From DASXRA01 sp036558905 (GTDB taxonomy: Bacteria; Actinomycetota; Actinomycetes; Mycobacteriales; Jatrophihabitantaceae), in the NCBI GenBank assembly GCA_036558905.1, contig DATBER010000032.1:1-64000 (forward strand): a stretch of DNA of 64,000 nt, in the 5' to 3' direction. Below are positions 33,327 through 41,027 of the stretch, in pieces; the first letter of the stretch is position 1; each line of letters opens with the position of its first letter. The position numbers and the translations under genes were made by a program. Below the pieces are notes generated by a model. It saw only the letters and a list, made by a program, of their open reading frames with translations, did no database searches and was not told the origin of the DNA.

Positions 33327-34829
33327 TTGTTCGACACGCTCTCCGACCGTCTGTCCGCCGTCTTCACCAACCTGCGCGGCAAGGGGCGGCTGTCCGACGC
33401 CGACATCGACGCCACCGCGCGCGAGATCCGCATCGCGCTGCTCGAGGCCGACGTCGCGCTGCCGGTCGTCCGGCAGTTCATCAACGCGCTCAAGGAACGG
33501 GCCCGCGGCGAGGAGGTGTCCAGGGCGCTCAACCCGGCCCAGCAGGTCATCAAGATCGTCGACGAGGAGCTCGTCGCGATCCTGGGCGGTGAGACGCGCC
33601 GGCTGCAGTTCGCCAAGACGCCGCCGACCGTGATCATGCTGGCCGGCCTGCAGGGCTCGGGCAAGACGACCCTGGCCGGCAAGCTGGCCCGCTGGCTGCG
33701 CGAGCAGGGCCACACCCCGGTGCTGGTGGCCGCCGACCTGCAGCGGCCCAACGCGGTGACCCAGCTGCAGGTGGTGGCCGAGCGGGCCGGCGTGGCCGTC
33801 TACGCACCGCAGCCGGGCAACGGGGTGGGCGATCCGGTCGCCGTGGCCCGCGACTCGATCGATTACGCCCGCCGGGCCCAGCACGACATGGTCATCGTCG
33901 ACACCGCCGGCCGGCTGGGCATCGACGCCGAGATGATGCAGCAGGCCGCCGACATCCGCGACGCGGTGCAGCCCGACGAGGTGTTGTTCGTCGTCGACGC
34001 CATGGTCGGCCAGGACGCGGTGAATACCGCCGAGGCCTTCCGGGACGGCGTCGGCTTCAGCGGCGTGGTGCTGACCAAGCTCGACGGCGACGCCCGGGGT
34101 GGAGCCGCCCTGTCGGTGCGCTACGTGACCGGCCAGCCGATCATGTTCGCGTCCAACGGCGAGAAGCTCGAGGACTTCGACGTCTTCCACCCGGACCGGA
34201 TGGCCTCGCGCATCCTCGGCATGGGCGACGTCATGACCCTGATCGAGCAGGCCCAGAAGCAGTTCGACGAGGCCGAGGCCGAGAAGATGGCGAGCAAGCT
34301 CGCCGCCGGCAACCAGTTCACGCTCGAGGACTTCCTCGAGCAGCTGCAGGCCATCCGCAAGATGGGTCCGATCTCGAACCTGCTCGGCATGATGCCCGGC
34401 ATGGGGCAGATGAAGGAGGCGATGAGCCAGGTCGACGACCGCGACCTGGACCGCACCGCCGCCATCATCCGCGGCATGACCCCGGGCGAGCGGGCCAACC
34501 CCAAGATCATCAACGGATCGCGCCGGCTGCGCATCGCCAACGGGTCGGGGGTCGCGGTCAGCGACGTCAACCAGCTGGTCGACCGGTTCTTCGAGGCCCG
34601 CAAGATGATGCAGCAGATGGGCGGGGCCATGGGCCTGCCCGGCATGCGCCGCAAGAACACCAAGAGCAAGGGCAAGAAGGGCAAGAAGGGCCGCGGGGGA
34701 CGGGGCCCGACGCAGCCCCGGATGCCGGCCGGCTTCCCGGGAATGCAGGGCTTCGGCAATCTTCCGGCCCAGTTGCCGCCCGGCACCGAGCTGCCCGACC
34801 TCGCCAAGCAGAACCTGCCGGACAAGTAA
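33327..34829 (+). CDS. ffh: Signal recognition particle protein
   Basis: A 500-residue GTPase that targets ribosomes making membrane proteins. N domain (residues 1-90), then G domain with AGLQGSGKTTLAGKLA (G1), DLQRPNAVTQL, VDTAGRLGID (G3), TKLDGDARGG (G4) and the M domain with GDVMTLIEQAQ and the Met-rich finger loop (KMGPISNLLGMMPGMGQM). A lysine-rich GKKGKKGRGGRG stretch and proline tail follow. TTG start with GAAGGA upstream; TACCCT at about 33291 is a possible -10 box. Confidence 0.98.
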   Translation: MFDTLSDRLSAVFTNLRGKGRLSDADIDATAREIRIALLEADVALPVVRQFINALKERARGEEVSRALNPAQQVIKIVDEELVAILGGETRRLQFAKTPPTVIMLAGLQGSGKTTLAGKLARWLREQGHTPVLVAADLQRPNAVTQLQVVAERAGVAVYAPQPGNGVGDPVAVARDSIDYARRAQHDMVIVDTAGRLGIDAEMMQQAADIRDAVQPDEVLFVVDAMVGQDAVNTAEAFRDGVGFSGVVLTKLDGDARGGAALSVRYVTGQPIMFASNGEKLEDFDVFHPDRMASRILGMGDVMTLIEQAQKQFDEAEAEKMASKLAAGNQFTLEDFLEQLQAIRKMGPISNLLGMMPGMGQMKEAMSQVDDRDLDRTAAIIRGMTPGERANPKIINGSRRLRIANGSGVAVSDVNQLVDRFFEARKMMQQMGGAMGLPGMRRKNTKSKGKKGKKGRGGRGPTQPRMPAGFPGMQGFGNLPAQLPPGTELPDLAKQNLPDK

Positions 34830-34830
34830 G

Positions 34831-36078
34831 CTGCGCCCCGCCACTCACCCCGGCCGCCGTCCGGCCCGGATCGCCCGGACGGTCGCCCCGGCGTCCCGGA
34901 TCGGGTTCGCCGTCGCCGCGCTGGCCGTCGCGGCCAACCTGCGCCCGGCCGTCGCCAGCGTCGGCCCGGTGCTCGACCCGCTGCGCAACGGCCTGCACCT
35001 GTCCTCGGCGGGCGCGGCCGTCCTGACCGCCGTGCCGGTGTTCTGCTTCGGTGCGCTCGCGCCGGCCGGGCCGTGGCTGTCGCGCCGGGTCGGGCTGCGC
35101 GCCGCGGTCGCCGTGCTGTGCGCCGCGCTGGTCGTCGGGCTGGTGCTGCGCATCGGCCCGGACGCCGCCACCCTGTTCGCCGGCACCGTGCTGGCCGCCG
35201 GCGGCATCGCGGCCGCCAACGTGCTGCTGCCGGTCGTGATCAAGCGCGACTTCCCCGAGCGCACCGGCCTGATGATGGGCCTCTACACGACGGCGGTCAC
35301 CGGGGCGGCGGCTGCGGCGGCCGGGCTGACCGTGCCCATCGGCGACGCGATCGGGCACGGCTGGCGGGGCGGGCTGGGCGTGTGGGCGCTCGCCGCGGCG
35401 CTGGCCCTGCTGATGTGGCTGCCCTTCCTGCGGCGGGGCACCGAGGGTCGGGTCGAGGCGGTCCACGGGCCGGCCGGGCTGCACCGCCACCGGCTGGCCT
35501 GGATGGTCACGCTCTTCTTCGGCCTGCAGTCGATGAGCTTCTATGTGGTGCTGGGCTGGCTGCCCTCGCTGTACAAGTCGCACGGCTACTCGGCGGCCGC
35601 GGCCGGCGGGCTGGTGTCGCTCAGCTCGCTGGTGCAGATCCCCACCGCACTCGTGCTGCCCGCGCTGGCCACCCGGATGCGCCGCCAGCACGTACTCGTC
35701 GTGCTGGCCGTTCTGTTCACCGGGGCCGGGCTGCTGGCGATCCTGGTCGCGCCCACCGCGGCCGCCCCGCTCTGGGTGGTGATCCTCGGCCTCGGGCAGG
35801 GCGCGGCCTTCGCGCTGGCGCTGACCCTGCTCGTGCTGCGCACCCGCAGCCACGCGGCGACGGCCGCCCTGTCGGCGATGGCCCAGTCGGTGGGCTACCT
35901 GATCGCTGCCCTGGGCCCGCTGGTCGTCGGCGCGCTACACGCGGCCACCGGTGGCTGGACCGCCGGGCTGGTCGTGCTGCTCGCACTGCTCGTCCCCGAG
36001 ACGATCACCGGGCTGCGGGCTGCCGCGCCCGGCGTCGTCGATCCGCCGACCGAAGGGATCGCTCATGACCCGTCGTAG
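34831..36078 (+). CDS. MFS transporter, CynX/NimT family, apparent CTG start
   Basis: About 415 residues and 12 helices. The family hallmark in helix 1 and the next loop (ANLRPAVASVGPVLDPL) is encoded upstream of the first conventional start (GTG 34969), so that GTG would delete helix 1. No ATG, GTG or TTG exists between the ffh stop region and 34969 in this frame; CTG at 34831, 1 bp after the ffh TAA, is the only reasonable start. Family members take up cyanate, nitroimidazoles or other small compounds. It overlaps the MetE-like gene by 14 bp. Confidence 0.8.
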   Translation: MRPATHPGRRPARIARTVAPASRIGFAVAALAVAANLRPAVASVGPVLDPLRNGLHLSSAGAAVLTAVPVFCFGALAPAGPWLSRRVGLRAAVAVLCAALVVGLVLRIGPDAATLFAGTVLAAGGIAAANVLLPVVIKRDFPERTGLMMGLYTTAVTGAAAAAAGLTVPIGDAIGHGWRGGLGVWALAAALALLMWLPFLRRGTEGRVEAVHGPAGLHRHRLAWMVTLFFGLQSMSFYVVLGWLPSLYKSHGYSAAAAGGLVSLSSLVQIPTALVLPALATRMRRQHVLVVLAVLFTGAGLLAILVAPTAAAPLWVVILGLGQGAAFALALTLLVLRTRSHAATAALSAMAQSVGYLIAALGPLVVGALHAATGGWTAGLVVLLALLVPETITGLRAAAPGVVDPPTEGIAHDPS

Positions 36079-37183
36079 CCAGCCCCCGTTCCGGGCCGAT
36101 CACGTCGGCAGCCTGCTGCGCCCACCCCAGCTCTTGCAGGCGCGCGCCGACCACGCCGCCGGTCGAATGTCGGCCGACGAGTTGCGCGCCGTCGAGGACG
36201 ACGCGATCCGGGCCGCGGTGCGCATGCAGGAGGACGTCGGGCTGCAGAGCGCCACCGACGGCGAGTTCCGCCGCACGTCCTGGCACATGGACTTCATCTA
36301 CCAGCTGCAGGGCGTGCACCGCACCGACGAGCAGATCCTGGTGCACTTCCGCAACTCCTACGGGAACCTCGACTTCACTTCGGCCGCGCTGCGGATCGAC
36401 AGCAAGATCGGCCTGGTCGAACCGATCTTCGCCGCGGCGTTCGAGTTCCTGCGCGACACGGTCACCACGGCGACGCCGAAGCTGACCATCCCGTCGCCGA
36501 GCATGGTCCATTACCGCGGCGGCCCGGCGGCGATAGACCGGGCGGTGTACCCCGACGACGAGCAGTTCTGGGCCGACCTGTCCGCGGCGTACGCCAAGCA
36601 GGTGGCCGGCATCGCCGCGCTCGGCTGCACCTACCTGCAGCTGGACGACACCAGCCTGGCCTACCTCAACGACCCGGTGCAGCGGGCCGAGCTGGCGGCC
36701 AAGGGCGGCGACCCGGAGCACCAGCACGAGCGCTACATCCGTCAGATCAACGCCGCCCTCGCGGACCGACCGGCTGGTCTGCACGTCACCACGCACCTCT
36801 GTCGCGGGAACTTCCGCTCGGCGTGGACGGCCGAGGGCGGCTACGACTTCGTGGCCGAGGCCCTGTTCGGCCAGCTCGACGTCGACGGCTTCTTCCTGGA
36901 GTACGACGACGCCCGCTCCGGCGGGTTCGCGCCGCTGCGCTTCGTGCCGCCGGGCAAGCAGGTGGTGCTGGGCCTGGTCACGACAAAGCGGCCCGAGCTG
37001 GAGTCCAAGGACGAGCTGAAGCGGCGCATCGACGAGGCGGCCAAGTACGTGCCCCTGGAGCAGCTGTGCCTGTCCGGGCAGTGCGGATTCTCGTCGACCG
37101 TCGAGGGCAACGACCTCACCGTGGACGAGCAGATCGCCAAGCTGCGGCTGATCGTCGAGACCGCCGCCGAGGTATGGGGGTGA
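36065..37183 (+). CDS. Cobalamin-independent methionine synthase-like protein (MetE C-domain/YxjG type)
   Basis: A 372-residue UROD/MetE-like barrel. FRADHVGSLLRP at the start, QSATDGEFRRTSWHMDF, LQLDDTSLAYL, VTTHLCRGNFRSAW (zinc-binding His and Cys) and LCLSGQCGFSS (third zinc Cys) are the family landmarks. Such stand-alone proteins lack the N-terminal folate half of MetE and may use other methyl donors or thiol substrates. ATG lies 14 bp inside the MFS gene, implying coupled translation with a transporter. Confidence 0.9.
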   Translation: MTRRSQPPFRADHVGSLLRPPQLLQARADHAAGRMSADELRAVEDDAIRAAVRMQEDVGLQSATDGEFRRTSWHMDFIYQLQGVHRTDEQILVHFRNSYGNLDFTSAALRIDSKIGLVEPIFAAAFEFLRDTVTTATPKLTIPSPSMVHYRGGPAAIDRAVYPDDEQFWADLSAAYAKQVAGIAALGCTYLQLDDTSLAYLNDPVQRAELAAKGGDPEHQHERYIRQINAALADRPAGLHVTTHLCRGNFRSAWTAEGGYDFVAEALFGQLDVDGFFLEYDDARSGGFAPLRFVPPGKQVVLGLVTTKRPELESKDELKRRIDEAAKYVPLEQLCLSGQCGFSSTVEGNDLTVDEQIAKLRLIVETAAEVWG

Positions 37184-37217
37184 GCCGACCCAGGCGCCCG
37201 GACCTACGGGTCGGCGC

Positions 37218-37232
37218 GCCGCCTTCGGCGGC
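37218..37232. terminator. Hairpin between convergent genes
   Basis: GCCGCC-TTC-GGCGGC sits in the 55-bp gap between the convergent MetE-like and DHFR-like genes. Short perfect stem, no U-run; a weak bidirectional terminator is possible. Confidence 0.35.
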
Positions 37233-37238
37233 TGCGGG

Positions 37239-37832
37239 TCAGCCGATCCGGTACTTGACGTGCGTGCAGGCCGGCGAGCCGCTCACCTGCACCGGCGTCA
37301 TCGGCAGCTCGGGTGAGACGCCCTCGAACAGCCGCTCGCCCTCGCCCAGCACCACCGGGGCGACGTGCAGCCACAGCTGGTCGATCAGCCCGGCCTGCAG
37401 GTAGGCGTTGACCGTGGCGGCCCCGCCGGCGATCTCCACCGGCTTACCGCCGGCCGCCGCCTGCGCCTGCTCGAGCGCTGCCTCGATTCCGTCGGTGACG
37501 AAGTGGAACGTGGTGCCGCCGGCCATCGGCACCGGGTGGCGCGGGTAGTGCGTCAACACGAAGACCGGTGCGTGATAGGGCGGTTCCTCGCCCCACCAGC
37601 CGGTCCAGCCCAGGTCCCATTCGCCCCGGATCGGGCCGAACATGTTGCGGCCCATGATGTAGCTGCCGGGCGAGTTCTGCCATTCGTCGAGGACGGCCTG
37701 GTCGTCGGGATGAACGTCGAAATGCCACTGGTGCAGCCGCAGTCCGCCCTCGCCGAGCGGGTTGTCGCGGCTTTGCCGGGGGCCGGCGATGAATCCGTCG
37801 GCCGAGATCGACAGGTTGCTGGTGACGGGCAT
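37239..37832 (-). CDS. Dihydrofolate reductase family protein (RibD C-terminal fold)
   Basis: A 197-residue NADPH-binding protein of the YyaP/YwjB group rather than a true FolA. LSISADGFIAGP opens the fold; YIMGRNMFGPIRGEW, FVLTHYPRHPVPMAGGTTFHFV and IAGGAATVNAYLQAGLIDQLWLHVAPVVLGEGERLFE (NADPH loop GGA and the C-terminal motif) follow in order. Function is unknown beyond probable NADPH-dependent reduction. Start ATG at 37832 is set by a TAGATT -10 box 6 nt upstream (leaderless). Confidence 0.9.
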   Translation of the reverse strand: MPVTSNLSISADGFIAGPRQSRDNPLGEGGLRLHQWHFDVHPDDQAVLDEWQNSPGSYIMGRNMFGPIRGEWDLGWTGWWGEEPPYHAPVFVLTHYPRHPVPMAGGTTFHFVTDGIEAALEQAQAAAGGKPVEIAGGAATVNAYLQAGLIDQLWLHVAPVVLGEGERLFEGVSPELPMTPVQVSGSPACTHVKYRIG

Positions 37833-37838
37833 CGTGAC

Positions 37839-37844
37839 AATCTA
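37839..37844 (-). promoter_or_regulatory. -10 box (TAGATT) of the DHFR-like gene
   Basis: On the minus strand TAGATT is followed by 6 nt and the ATG at 37832; no ribosome site. Leaderless signature. Confidence 0.5.
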
Positions 37845-37875
37845 TCCTTGCCCGACTCGATCAGAGGAGATCGCC

Positions 37876-39429
37876 GTGACCGAAGACAAGTCCGCCGACG
37901 CGAAAGGCATTTCCGGCGGGTACGCGTTCCAGGGGCCGGCGCTCGAGTTCGGCTCGGTGGTGCTGGACGGGTCGGCGTACCCGGACGCCCACATCCGGGT
38001 TCCGCTGTCGACGCTGAACCGGCACGGGCTGATCGCCGGCGCCACCGGTACCGGCAAGACGAAGACCCTGCAGGTGCTGACCGAGCAGTTGTCCGCCGCC
38101 GGTGTGCCGGTGGTGATCGCCGACGTGAAGGGCGACCTGTCCGGTCTGGCCCAGGCCGGCACGTCCAACGACAAGATCACCCAGCGGGCCAAGGACACCG
38201 GCGACGACTGGGCCCCGACCGCCTACCCGGTCGAGTTCCTGGCGCTCGGCGGCATCGGCACCGGTGTGCCGCTACGCGCCACCATGACCAGCTTCGGCCC
38301 GACCCTGCTGGCGAAGGTGCTCGGCCTGAACGACACCCAGGAGTCCTCGCTCGGGCTGGTGTTCCACTACGCCGACCAGGCCGGGCTGCCGCTACTCGAC
38401 CTCAAGGATCTGCGCGCGGTCATCCAGTACCTGGTCAGCGACGAGGGCAAGGCCGACCTCGCCGGGCTGGGCGGGCTGTCCGCGTCGACGGCCGGCGTCA
38501 TCCTGCGCGAGCTGATCGGCCTGTCCGACAAGGGTGGAGACGTCTTCTTCGGCGAGCCCGAGTGGGAGACCAAGGACCTGCTGCGCACCTCCTCGGATGG
38601 TCGGGGAATCGTCAGCTCGATCGAGCTGACCGACCTGCAGGACCGCCCGCAGCTGTTCAGCACGTTCCTGATGTGGCTGCTGGCCGACCTGTTCCACGAG
38701 CTGCCCGAGGTCGGCGATCTCGACAAGCCCAAGCTCGTCTTCTTCTTCGACGAGGCCCACCTGCTGTTCGAGGGCGCGTCCAAGGCGTTTCGCGACGCGG
38801 TCACCCAGACGGTGCGGCTCATCCGGTCCAAGGGGGTGGGCATCTTCTTCGTGACGCAGAACCCGCAGGACGTCCCCGACGACGTGCTCGGCCAGCTGGG
38901 CAACCGGGTGCAGCACGCGTTGCGGGCGTTCACCCCGGACGACGCCGCGGCGCTGGCCAAGGCGGTCAAGACGTACCCGAAGACGAAGGACTACGACCTG
39001 TCCGAGGACCTCACCCGGCTCGGCACCGGCGAGGCGATCGTCACCGTGCTGGCCGAGACGGGCGCCCCGACGCCGGTGGCCTGGACCCGGCTGCGCCCGC
39101 CTCGCTCGCTCATGGGCCAGATCGACGCCGCGGCCCAGCAGCAGGCGGTCGCGTCGTCGCCGCTGCAGGCCACCTACGGGCCGGCCGTCGACCGGGAGTC
39201 GGCCTACGAGAAGCTCGCGGCCAAGCTGGCCCCGCCGCCGTCGGCGCCGGACGCGCCGCAGGCCGATGCGCCCGAGGAGGAGCACCACGGCAAGGCGAAG
39301 GAGGCCGCTGCCGCGGGAGCGCTCGGCGGACTGCTGGCGTCGCCGGCGTTCAAGTCGTTCAGCCGCTCGGCGGCCAGCGCCCTGGGCCGCGAGATCACCC
39401 GCGGCCTGTTCGGCACCCGCCGTCGTTAG
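37876..39429 (+). CDS. DUF853/HerA-like ATPase
   Basis: A 517-residue P-loop ATPase. LIAGATGTGKTKTLQVL is Walker A (near residue 60), VVIADVKGDLSGLAQ a HerA-type strand, KLVFFFDEAHLLF Walker B with catalytic Glu, and FVTQNPQDVPDDVLGQLGNRVQHALRAF the sensor/arginine-finger region. The C-terminus is Ala/Pro-rich. HerA proteins translocate DNA with NurA; DUF853 members lack that partner and their role is unknown, and no nurA is near here. GTG at 37876 has GAGGAGA 6 nt upstream. Its end overlaps the sigma-factor gene by 4 bp on the other strand. Confidence 0.92.
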   Translation: MTEDKSADAKGISGGYAFQGPALEFGSVVLDGSAYPDAHIRVPLSTLNRHGLIAGATGTGKTKTLQVLTEQLSAAGVPVVIADVKGDLSGLAQAGTSNDKITQRAKDTGDDWAPTAYPVEFLALGGIGTGVPLRATMTSFGPTLLAKVLGLNDTQESSLGLVFHYADQAGLPLLDLKDLRAVIQYLVSDEGKADLAGLGGLSASTAGVILRELIGLSDKGGDVFFGEPEWETKDLLRTSSDGRGIVSSIELTDLQDRPQLFSTFLMWLLADLFHELPEVGDLDKPKLVFFFDEAHLLFEGASKAFRDAVTQTVRLIRSKGVGIFFVTQNPQDVPDDVLGQLGNRVQHALRAFTPDDAAALAKAVKTYPKTKDYDLSEDLTRLGTGEAIVTVLAETGAPTPVAWTRLRPPRSLMGQIDAAAQQQAVASSPLQATYGPAVDRESAYEKLAAKLAPPPSAPDAPQADAPEEEHHGKAKEAAAAGALGGLLASPAFKSFSRSAASALGREITRGLFGTRRR

Positions 39430-40598
39430 AGCTCGGCCAGACGGCGTTCCAGGAAGCGGCGCTCGGGCGGCGATTGGGCCAGCTCCAGGGCCCGCCGGTA
39501 CGCGGCCCGGGCCTCGTCCGCCCGGCCCAGCCGGCGCAGCAGTTCGGCGCGCGTCGAGTGCAGGTACTGGTAACCGTCCAGATCCAGCCCGTCGACCAGG
39601 TCGAGCGCGGCCTGCGGGCCGTGTGTCTCGGCCAGGGCCACCGCCCGGTTCAGCTCGACGACGGGCGAGCCGGTGACGCGGGCCAGCTCGCGGTGCAGCG
39701 CCTCCAGCTGCACCCAGTCCGGCGGGTCGTCGAGCTGCCCCGACGCGATCGCCGCCTGGATCAGGTACGGGCCGCGATCGGACGAGGCCAGCCCGCGATC
39801 GAGATGGATCCGCCCGTCCGCGATCGCTGCGGCGTCCCACCGCGAGCGGTCCTGGTCGGCGAGCAGCACCAGCTCGTCGCCGGCGAAGCGCGCGGCCCGG
39901 CGGGCGTGGTGCAGCAGCATCAGCGCGAGCAGGCCGTGCACCTCGGTCTCGTCCGGCATGAGCCGGGCGAGCAATCGGCCCAGCCGGATCGCCTCGTCGG
40001 CGAGATCGGCCCGGCCGGCCCGGTCGGTGTAACCCTGGTTGAAGATCAGGTAGACGACGGCCAGTACGGCGCGCAGCCGGTCGGGCAGCGCGTGGTCGGG
40101 GGGCACCCGGAACGCGATGCCACTCGTCTTGATCTTCGTCTTGGCCCGGGTCAGCCGCCGCTTCATGGTGTCGCCGGAGACGAGGAACGCGCGGGCGATC
40201 TCGTCGGTGCTCAGCCCGCCGAGCGTGCGCAGCGTCAGCGCCACCTGCGCCTCCACGGCCAGCGCCGGGTGACAGCAGGTGAAGACGAGCTCGAGACGCT
40301 CGTCGGGGATCGCGCTCTGGTCGATGTCCATCGGGTCCTCGGTCACCGTCGGGATGTCGAGCAGTGGGAGCTTGCCGGCCAGCGTGCGCTCGCGGCGGTG
40401 CCGGTCGATCGCGCGCCGGCGGGCGGTGGTGACCAGCCAGCCGGTCGGGTTGTCCGGCACGCCGTCGCGGGGCCAGCGCTCGGCGGCGATCGCGAACGCC
40501 TCCTGGGCCGCCTCCTCGGCCGCGTCGAAGTCGCCGAGGGAGCTGATCAGGACGGCCAGCACCCGCCCCCACTGCTCGCGGAAGACGTCCTCGATCAG
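39426..40598 (-). CDS. ECF RNA polymerase sigma factor with C-terminal extension (ECF42 type), apparent CTG start
   Basis: About 390 residues. Sigma-2 (DFDAAEEAAQEAFAIAAERWP and GWLVTTARRRAIDRHRR) and sigma-4 (LRTLGGLSTDEIARAFLVSGDTMKRRLTRAKTKI) are followed by a 200-residue TPR-like domain (VYLIFNQGYTD; LHRELARVTGSPVVELNRAVALAE). This domain plus a neighbouring DGPF protein instead of an anti-sigma factor defines ECF42. The usual N-terminus is an IED-type start; here it is preceded by CTG at 40598, which overlaps the YCII stop (CTGA) and has GGGGAG 5 nt upstream. GTG 40685 is the alternative, giving a 29-residue extension inside the YCII gene. Confidence 0.9.
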   Translation of the reverse strand: MIEDVFREQWGRVLAVLISSLGDFDAAEEAAQEAFAIAAERWPRDGVPDNPTGWLVTTARRRAIDRHRRERTLAGKLPLLDIPTVTEDPMDIDQSAIPDERLELVFTCCHPALAVEAQVALTLRTLGGLSTDEIARAFLVSGDTMKRRLTRAKTKIKTSGIAFRVPPDHALPDRLRAVLAVVYLIFNQGYTDRAGRADLADEAIRLGRLLARLMPDETEVHGLLALMLLHHARRAARFAGDELVLLADQDRSRWDAAAIADGRIHLDRGLASSDRGPYLIQAAIASGQLDDPPDWVQLEALHRELARVTGSPVVELNRAVALAETHGPQAALDLVDGLDLDGYQYLHSTRAELLRRLGRADEARAAYRRALELAQSPPERRFLERRLAEL

Positions 40599-40954
40599 GA
40601 CGGCTCCCCGATCGGCGCGCGGAACACCACCGGCCGGACCTCGGCCGAACCACCGAGCCGGGCGGCCGGGATGCGCGCGGCCCACGCCAGCGCGGCGTCC
40701 AGGTCGTCGGCCTCGAAGATGTAGTAGCCGCCGAACACTTCCTTGGTGTTGGCGAAGGGCCCGTCGGTCACCAGCGCGTCGCCGCTGGCCACCCGGACGG
40801 TGGTGGCCGAGTCGGCCGGGGCCAGCTTGGCGCCGTCGAGGCAGGCCGGGTCGGCGCGCAGGGTCATGTACTCGGCGGTGATCTGCTCGCGTTGCGCGGC
40901 GTCGACGCCGTCCAGCATGCCGGGCGTCTCGTAGATCAGGACTGCGTACTGCAT
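40595..40954 (-). CDS. YCII/DGPF domain protein
   Basis: A 119-residue dimeric alpha/beta-barrel protein. MQYAVLIYETPG opens the fold; LVTDGPFANTKEVFGGYYIFEADDLDAALAWAARIP contains the DGPF motif and helix 2 in order. YCII proteins of this kind are encoded with ECF42 sigma factors and are thought to be part of the same regulatory unit, though the mechanism is unclear. GAGGAGA lies 5-6 nt before the ATG. Its stop overlaps the sigma-factor start, so translation is coupled. Confidence 0.92.
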   Translation of the reverse strand: MQYAVLIYETPGMLDGVDAAQREQITAEYMTLRADPACLDGAKLAPADSATTVRVASGDALVTDGPFANTKEVFGGYYIFEADDLDAALAWAARIPAARLGGSAEVRPVVFRAPIGEPS

Positions 40955-41027
40955 CGTGTCTCCTCGGGTGCGGATGAATGCCGGTCGATGTGATGACGAG
41001 CGGAACATCCGCCGGGGGACAGCGTCG

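Noticed and set aside
37365..40724. Very long plus-strand frame running through the HerA-like and sigma-factor genes
   Set aside because: Overlaps real genes on both strands out of frame and has random antisense-type composition.
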